From an uncultured Spirochaetales bacterium (GTDB lineage Bacteria; Spirochaetota; Spirochaetia; Treponematales; Treponemataceae), in NCBI GenBank assembly GCA_946061495.1, contig CAMGSV010000141.1:1-6531 (forward strand): a stretch of DNA of 6,531 bases, read 5' to 3'. Position 1 is the first letter of the stretch. Each line of letters starts with the position of its first letter. Of this stretch, positions 1 through 4,938 are shown in pieces. A model generated the notes under the pieces. That model was not told where the DNA came from, ran no database searches, and saw only the letters and a list, made by a program, of their open reading frames with translations. The translations under genes and the position numbers were made by a program.

Positions 1-2
1 CT

Positions 3-788
3 GGCCCCAACGAAATTGATGTTCCTACCGGTATCGTTGCACAGCAGGATGAAATCTTCGAGGAAATCCAGCTGGACGAGGAAGAGGAGGAAATGGAGCT
101 CCAGGAACCCGAATCTGATGGCCAGGAAGCCTTTGACGTTGCCGAGGAGCAGATTGAGGAATTTGATGGTAATGTTTCCGACGACTTCTCCAGTGATGAA
201 GAAACCATCGAAGAAATCGAGACTATTCCCGAAGCTATCGAAGAGATTGGATCTGTATCCGGCTTTGAGGATGTGCTTGATGACCAGGAGGAAATCCTGG
301 ATGAATCTGTAGAAGAAGTGGAGCCAGAAGAAATCTTTGTGGAGGAAGTCATCGCTGAGGAGCTTCCCTCGGAAGAATCTGTTGAGGAGCCTACCGAAGT
401 CTTCGAGGAAGAGATTACTGACGAGCCCACCGAGGCCGTATTTGAGTCAAGCCAGTGGGATGCTCCAGTAGAGGATACCATGGGATTTGCAGATATTCCT
501 GCAGAGGATGCTTCTGAGGAAGAGGAGTCCCAGTCCGCTATTTCCAGCTTTGACGATGACCCCCTGATTATCGAAGAAGCGGTAGATACTGTTTCTGTAG
601 CTGAGGAGGAGTTGCTTGAAGAGTTGGAGGAGATTCCCGTATCTGATGATGATTTGAGTACCTTTGAAACAGTGCAGCAGGAGACTGTTTCACTGGAGCC
701 TGTTCAGGATGACGTTGAAGCTGAAGAGGTACCTGTTGTTGAAGAAGAGCAGTTTGTAGAGGACGAGCCTGTTGTCGAAGCAGCAGAT
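3..788 (+). other. Region encoding a polyacidic, basic-residue-free segment
   Basis: These bases encode 262 consecutive residues with no Lys, Arg or His, dominated by GAG/GAA/GAT/GAC codons. It is a low-complexity acidic segment, not an exact tandem repeat: short themes such as xEEx and VEEVxPEE recur without a fixed period. The composition suppresses stop codons on the opposite strand and creates long false antisense frames. Confidence 0.85.
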
Positions 789-989
789 AAAGGTGAGACA
801 GCCCTTGAGGTGGATGCCCCCTCCTCCAGCAAAGAGATTCCTGAGAACCTCAAGAGTGACATAAAGTCTGTTCTGGTATACATGGACCAACTGCTGGACA
901 GCCTGCCGGAAGAGAAGATTGCAGAGTTTGCTCGTTCCGAGCACTTTGAATTGTACAAGAAGCTGTTCACCGAACTTGGATTGTCTTGA
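3..989 (+). CDS. Highly acidic protein with conserved C-terminal helical module (5' end missing)
   Basis: The frame is open from the first bases of the window, so the start lies upstream; 328 codons plus TGA are visible. An internal ATG at 93 is possible, but the same acidic composition continues before it, so I read this as a partial gene. The first 262 visible residues contain no Lys, Arg or His and are about 40% Asp/Glu, with Val, Ile, Pro, Ser and Thr between them; this suggests a disordered, strongly negative region. The first Lys is at base 789. The last 50 or so residues (about 828-986) change character: a mixed-charge amphipathic segment containing YMDQLLDSLPEEKIAEFA and ending YKKLFTELGLS, probably two or three helices. 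I associate this ending with spirochaete proteins of unknown function (memory, not searched). No enzyme motif or membrane segment is visible, though one could lie in the missing N-terminus. The stop overlaps the next start. A scaffold or adaptor role is inference. Confidence 0.88.
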   Translation, partial: GPNEIDVPTGIVAQQDEIFEEIQLDEEEEEMELQEPESDGQEAFDVAEEQIEEFDGNVSDDFSSDEETIEEIETIPEAIEEIGSVSGFEDVLDDQEEILDESVEEVEPEEIFVEEVIAEELPSEESVEEPTEVFEEEITDEPTEAVFESSQWDAPVEDTMGFADIPAEDASEEEESQSAISSFDDDPLIIEEAVDTVSVAEEELLEELEEIPVSDDDLSTFETVQQETVSLEPVQDDVEAEEVPVVEEEQFVEDEPVVEAADKGETALEVDAPSSSKEIPENLKSDIKSVLVYMDQLLDSLPEEKIAEFARSEHFELYKKLFTELGLS

Positions 990-1831
990 TGGGTTTGTTA
1001 AGCCACATGGAGGCCATTCGTACCAGGGATTTGGAACTCCAATTCTCTGGTGCGAATGCAATCTCTAGCCAAAAAAAGAAAATTGTGGATTACCACAGCT
1101 TCTCAGACAGGGCTGCTCTTAACCAAAGTGCAGTCCTTGTTCCTTTTGGCAAACGATTTTTCATGCGGTATGAGCATGGCTTTGATGCGGCTTCAATCTT
1201 AAAATCTGTCTCAACGGTCGATTTCTGGAATGGGACAGTTCCCCAGCACCAGCAATGGCACACTTTTTCAGGTGATGAGCTGGAGCCATTTTACCAGCTT
1301 TTCTCCGATGATGTTGTTCAGAATCTAACCCACATCCATGTAAAATCCTTCGTCATTCTGGCAGATGTTCCCATCAAAGCCATCATGATTGCTACTGATG
1401 CAGAAATTGAAAGGGATAGGATTGACGATTTCATTCCGAACCTGGCCGACTTTATTGCAGCTGACATCTCAAATGTGGGTTCAATCATGTCAGCGCCGTT
1501 TTTTTCTGGTACCCCCCTGTTGGATTGCGGTTCCATTTTTACCATCTCCACAAAGGAGGCTATTGCAGAGGTTGCAGACTCTTTCTGTGTGGACGCGGAG
1601 GCGCTTGACCTGCTCTTTCCCGTTATCCTTTCCGAGACAAACAACCGGATTCGGAAAATTCTTTCCTCCACCGACTACTGCTTCCCTGGAAATGAATTCA
1701 AAATCAGTATTATCTTTACACAAGCCAGCAGTCTCGACTCGGATTTGCTTCAATTCCAACTGCAAAAGCACTTTGTTTCCCTTTTTGGTGCCTCCACATC
1801 AAAAATCATTGTAGAATCCACACAATCATAA
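989..1831 (+). CDS. Soluble hypothetical protein, function unknown
   Basis: This 280-aa protein starts at ATG 989, which shares its A with the TGA of the preceding acidic gene (TGATG). No strong Shine-Dalgarno precedes it, so translation by coupling is likely. ATG 1007, six codons later, is an alternative start, and a TTG at 986 is less likely. I do not recognise the family. There is no signal peptide or membrane segment, which suggests a cytoplasmic protein. The sequence has ordinary globular composition: an N-terminal part with LVPFGKRFFMRYEHGFDAAS (about residues 46-65), a central hydrophobic beta-like stretch around FVILADVPIKAIMIATD, an alternating helical region, and a C-terminal part ending in a helix and a short beta-like segment. 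Three cysteines are scattered and do not form a metal motif. It is followed after 19 nt by the first DUF115-like gene, and its operon position suggests an accessory role to its neighbours. Coding status is supported by length, tight junctions and normal composition. Confidence 0.85.
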   Translation: MGLLSHMEAIRTRDLELQFSGANAISSQKKKIVDYHSFSDRAALNQSAVLVPFGKRFFMRYEHGFDAASILKSVSTVDFWNGTVPQHQQWHTFSGDELEPFYQLFSDDVVQNLTHIHVKSFVILADVPIKAIMIATDAEIERDRIDDFIPNLADFIAADISNVGSIMSAPFFSGTPLLDCGSIFTISTKEAIAEVADSFCVDAEALDLLFPVILSETNNRIRKILSSTDYCFPGNEFKISIIFTQASSLDSDLLQFQLQKHFVSLFGASTSKIIVESTQS

Positions 1832-1838
1832 TCCATCC

Positions 1839-1842
1839 GGAG
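1839..1842 (+). promoter_or_regulatory. Shine-Dalgarno GGAG for the first DUF115-like gene
   Basis: GGAG ends 8 nt before ATG 1851. A longer reading from GTG 1842 would place that start codon inside the GGAG itself, so ATG 1851 is the preferred start. The spacer between genes is only 19 nt (1832-1850) and holds nothing else visible. Confidence 0.7.
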
Positions 1843-1850
1843 TGAAAGGG

Positions 1851-3353
1851 ATGGTAGAAATTCAGTTTGCTGATTCAAAATCAGGAAAAGAAACCTGTAT
1901 CGCCAACGGAATCAGACTTCATTCGGCCTATGATCCGGTAAAGGAAGCCGACCGGTTTGTGGGAACCCTAACCTTTGACTTCAATCCCAGTATGGTGATT
2001 GTTACCGAACCAGCCCTCTCCTACTGCAGCCAATTTCTGCGAAAAAGATTTCCCAAGGCACTACTGGTAGCCATACGGTTTACAGAACAGTTTGACCAAT
2101 ACAATTATCTGTGGGACAAGACCTTCCATTACAGCCAGATACATCAGATTCTCAGCATCTATGGTGAGGATATGGTTCTTTCCGCCGGATTCATCTCATG
2201 GCAGCCAGCGCAACAGGTCTTTCCCGATGCCCACAACCAGTGTTGGGAGATGATAAAAAATCTGGTGCAGACCAGCCGCGACATTTTGGGGACGCGGGCC
2301 TATTTTGGCAGAAGATGGTTCAAGAACACCCTGTCATTTTGTTACAGAATAAGAAATTCTCATAGCATAAAAAAGGGTACCACCGCCATTGTGCTGGCTG
2401 CCTCCGGGCCTTCTTTGGAATCATCCTTGGATGCGATAGGGAAAAACAGGGGCAGATTTTTCCTGATAGCACTTTCATCTGGACTTTCTCCTTTGTTGGC
2501 CGCTGGAATCATGCCAGATCTCTGTATCTCCACTGATGGAGGCTACTGGGCAAAAAAACATATTATGCACTGCCCCACCGTACTGGCAGTACCGGCAGAA
2601 GCGGCCCTTCCTGGACAGTGCTTTGAGGGTGCAATACTTCCGCTGAAATATGGAGATGGTCCAGAAGCCGATCTTCTTGACTCCTGTGGAATACCTTCTT
2701 ATGTGGCCGTACGGAATGGTACTGTAAGCGGAACAGCCCTGGAGCTGGCTCTCTCCATTACCAACGGCCCCGTCTTTGCCTGTGGACTTGATCTGTGTCA
2801 CCACAGCAGTTTCCAGCATTGTCAGCCGAATCAGCTTGAAGTCTCCAACCTCCAGTTGGACAGACGGCTGGCACCAAAGGAAACAAGGCTCTATCCCCAG
2901 CAGCTGCCATCACAATCTCTGGAAATATACGCCCAGTGGTTCCAGAACCAAAGTCAGCGGTTCTGCCAGCGGTTTTATCGGCTGTCAACTGAGGACTATA
3001 GCTATTCCAACCAACTGGGGCATATACAGGATATTGACTGGAAGGAATTTGATACAATCACCTCTCAGTGGGAAAAGGACTTGGGACACCCCCCCATCTC
3101 CCCTGAAATCTGTCGTGAAAAAATACCTGATGCTGCATCACGATGCAAGACGCTGAAAAAAACGCTTTTAAAATACAAAGAACAGGGCTTGCCGGATACC
3201 TGGCTTGCAGCAATTTTGCCGGCGGAATTGGCCTTACGAAACCGAAGCACAGACAAAGAAGAAATCCAGGGTAAAATCAGGGAAAAATCCCTATCGTTCC
3301 TAGAGGATATGATTTTGTACCTGGACAGGATGGGAGAACAGGATGCTCTATAA
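1851..3353 (+). CDS. DUF115/MptE-like (Maf-type) protein, divergent paralogue
   Basis: This 500-aa protein belongs to the 6-hydroxymethylpterin diphosphokinase MptE-like/DUF115 superfamily, which includes the Maf 'motility-associated factor' glycosyltransferases that attach nonulosonic acids to flagellin in other bacteria. Visible marks in order: an N-terminal HSAYDPVKEADRF motif (residues 24-36); a linker motif YFGRRWFKN (151-159); the phosphate/nucleotide-binding-like strand-loop VLAASGPSLE (181-190); GIMPDLCISTDGG (219-231), whose Asp is a probable metal or substrate ligand by analogy; NGTVSGTA (289-296); and CGLDLCHH (311-318). The C-terminal part from about 320 is mainly helical. There is no signal peptide or TM segment, so it is likely cytoplasmic. 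Compared with its downstream paralogue, the N-terminal glycine motif (GLGNG) is not kept: the matching region reads VIVTEPALSYCSQFL. It may therefore be a non-catalytic or specialised partner. The exact substrate cannot be read from sequence. Its end overlaps the next gene by 11 nt. Confidence 0.88.
   Translation: MVEIQFADSKSGKETCIANGIRLHSAYDPVKEADRFVGTLTFDFNPSMVIVTEPALSYCSQFLRKRFPKALLVAIRFTEQFDQYNYLWDKTFHYSQIHQILSIYGEDMVLSAGFISWQPAQQVFPDAHNQCWEMIKNLVQTSRDILGTRAYFGRRWFKNTLSFCYRIRNSHSIKKGTTAIVLAASGPSLESSLDAIGKNRGRFFLIALSSGLSPLLAAGIMPDLCISTDGGYWAKKHIMHCPTVLAVPAEAALPGQCFEGAILPLKYGDGPEADLLDSCGIPSYVAVRNGTVSGTALELALSITNGPVFACGLDLCHHSSFQHCQPNQLEVSNLQLDRRLAPKETRLYPQQLPSQSLEIYAQWFQNQSQRFCQRFYRLSTEDYSYSNQLGHIQDIDWKEFDTITSQWEKDLGHPPISPEICREKIPDAASRCKTLKKTLLKYKEQGLPDTWLAAILPAELALRNRSTDKEEIQGKIREKSLSFLEDMILYLDRMGEQDAL
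3332..3336 (+). promoter_or_regulatory. Shine-Dalgarno GGGAG for the second DUF115-like gene
   Basis: GGGAG lies inside the end of the preceding coding region, 6 nt before ATG 3343. It supports that start although the ATG overlaps the previous gene by 11 nt. Confidence 0.7.
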
Positions 3354-4938
3354 ATCTACGCTTGCGGCTCGTGACGGCACGATAATCCCTGTTTTCAGTG
3401 ACGGAAAGACTATGTTTTCCCGATATGCTCCGCTACGGGAGGCAGACAACTTTGCCACCACCCTTATGCAGGAAAACAATCCTTCTGAAAGCATGGGGAA
3501 CGGCGGCCTCCTGCAGGGAGGAGCAGGCTTCTTTGTGGTCTGTGGCCTGGGCAATGGGCTCCACATCAGGTCGTTGAAAAAGAAATTTCCCACCAGCGTG
3601 ATTTTAGTCATCGAAAAGTCCCTGGAGGACATCCAGTGGCTCAAGGAGCATTTTGACCTTTCTGAAATCCTTTCACAACAAGATATTTGCATAACAAGCC
3701 TTTCCCAAGCCACGGAAAGCTTTATCCAGCTGTACAATCCCCTCTTGCAGGGAAATTTCTTCTTCCTGCCCCTTCGATCCTGGGTTGATCAGCTGCCACA
3801 GGAGGCAATGGAGGTAAAGCACGAGATTCAGCAGGCACTCAAGGACATTGCGGCGGATTATTCTACCCAGGCCTATTTCGGGAAAATGTGGTTCAGAAAT
3901 TTTTTCCAGAATCTCTCGCTGCTACCACAGACACATCCTCCTGCCCAGCTCCCTGACGCAGGAAGCTACAGCCAGGCCTTTGTAGCCGCCGCGGGACCAA
4001 GCCTGGAAAATTTCATTCCCGACTTGCAGCAAGCCACCATCCGCACGGCCTTGTACCTGATTGCAACGGATACCAGTCTGCCGGTGCTGCTTCGTCATGG
4101 TGTGGAGCCAGATATGGTGGTGACCATTGACGGTCAGGCAAGTTCCGCACGGCACTTTCCCAAAAGGATTCCCGGCACCACGGTACTGGCGGCAGACATT
4201 TCCTGTTGTCCTGCAGTGGCTCGTCGTTGTCATGAGGCAGGCTGCCCCATTCTTTTTTTCAGGAACAGGAATCCCCTCCCCGCATTGCTTGACCACTACC
4301 TGCAGCAGCACGGCAGTACGGGCCTGCCGGTCATTGACACGGGAGCAGGAACAGTGACCGCTGCGGCAGTGGACCTTGCACGTTGGCTTGGGTTCACCCG
4401 AATACAGGTTGGTGGCGGTGACTTTGCCTACCTTGACGGGAAGCCCTATTGCCGTGGAACATATTTTGAGGATCAGTTTGTCCAGTCTGCTGACAGAACA
4501 AGCTCCATGGAACAGAAATATGTGGAGCTGATGTTCAAGGGGACAACAATCCGGGATAAAAATAAAATCACCACACCAGTTCTGGAAAACTACAGCAAAT
4601 CATTTCACCAATACCTGCAGCGTCACAGCGATGTAGCATGCATCCTTCATGAGCAGAGGGTGTCTGCAATGAGTCCCAGGACTGATAAAAAAACGCTGTG
4701 TGACCTTGAATTACAGGGCGAAAAAAATATGGTGCAACAGATTCCCCAAGAGCTGGCAACAGGCTTTGTGGAGTGGTACAAGGAGCTTCTCCTCCAGCAG
4801 AAGGAAGAGGTAATTTCTTCAATATTACCACTCTATGGATGGTATATCAAAAAAAACAAGGATAAATGTGATATTTTTCATATTATGAAACTTGCATACT
4901 CTCAAACTGTACGATATACTATTCGTTATGGAAAATAA
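3343..4938 (+). CDS. DUF115/MptE-like motility-associated factor (Maf) glycosyltransferase family protein
   Basis: This 531-aa protein is the more canonical of two adjacent paralogues. Motifs in order: SRYAPLREADNF (residues 26-37); a Rossmann-like VVCGLGNGLHIRSL (65-78) followed by VILVIEKS, the usual N-terminal Maf domain pattern; AYFGKMWFRNF (177-187); the MptE-like core FVAAAGPSLEN (213-223); TDTSLPVLLRHGVEPDMVVTI followed by DGQ (Asp at 263); DTGAGTVTAAAVDLA (332-346); and GGGDFAY (357-363). The C-terminal 150 residues are polar and largely helical. In Campylobacter, Helicobacter, Aeromonas and Clostridium, Maf proteins transfer pseudaminic- or legionaminic-type sugars to flagellin Ser/Thr in the cytoplasm. 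That activity here is inferred from family only, and no flagellin or sugar-synthesis gene is in view. It has no TM segment. It overlaps the upstream paralogue and the downstream membrane-protein gene by 11 nt each, so the three are probably co-translated. Confidence 0.92.
   Translation: MLYKSTLAARDGTIIPVFSDGKTMFSRYAPLREADNFATTLMQENNPSESMGNGGLLQGGAGFFVVCGLGNGLHIRSLKKKFPTSVILVIEKSLEDIQWLKEHFDLSEILSQQDICITSLSQATESFIQLYNPLLQGNFFFLPLRSWVDQLPQEAMEVKHEIQQALKDIAADYSTQAYFGKMWFRNFFQNLSLLPQTHPPAQLPDAGSYSQAFVAAAGPSLENFIPDLQQATIRTALYLIATDTSLPVLLRHGVEPDMVVTIDGQASSARHFPKRIPGTTVLAADISCCPAVARRCHEAGCPILFFRNRNPLPALLDHYLQQHGSTGLPVIDTGAGTVTAAAVDLARWLGFTRIQVGGGDFAYLDGKPYCRGTYFEDQFVQSADRTSSMEQKYVELMFKGTTIRDKNKITTPVLENYSKSFHQYLQRHSDVACILHEQRVSAMSPRTDKKTLCDLELQGEKNMVQQIPQELATGFVEWYKELLLQQKEEVISSILPLYGWYIKKNKDKCDIFHIMKLAYSQTVRYTIRYGK

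Noticed and set aside
16..312. Lys/Arg/Ser-rich 98-aa frame on the + strand
   Set aside because: Shadow of the acidic coding frame; low complexity with no independent start signal.
690..1061. Open frame antisense to the end of the acidic gene
   Set aside because: It lies opposite the Glu-rich coding region, where GAA/GAG read in reverse as TTC/CTC and stops are rare; no RBS or recognisable product.
1832..1850. Possible promoter or regulatory site between the unknown protein and the first DUF115-like gene
   Set aside because: Only 19 nt, fully explained by the GGAG and spacer; no -10/-35 pattern.
3507..3521. CCTCC/GGAGG inverted repeat around TGCAG
   Set aside because: A short hairpin inside a coding region with no T run; it is not a terminator and is likely chance in Gly/Leu/Gln codons.
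4849..4865. Run of eight A with an A AAA AAC heptamer in the second Maf-like gene, a possible -1 slippage site
   Set aside because: The -1 frame stops at once (TAA 4863-4865), no stimulatory structure is obvious, and the normal frame continues to a well-placed stop.
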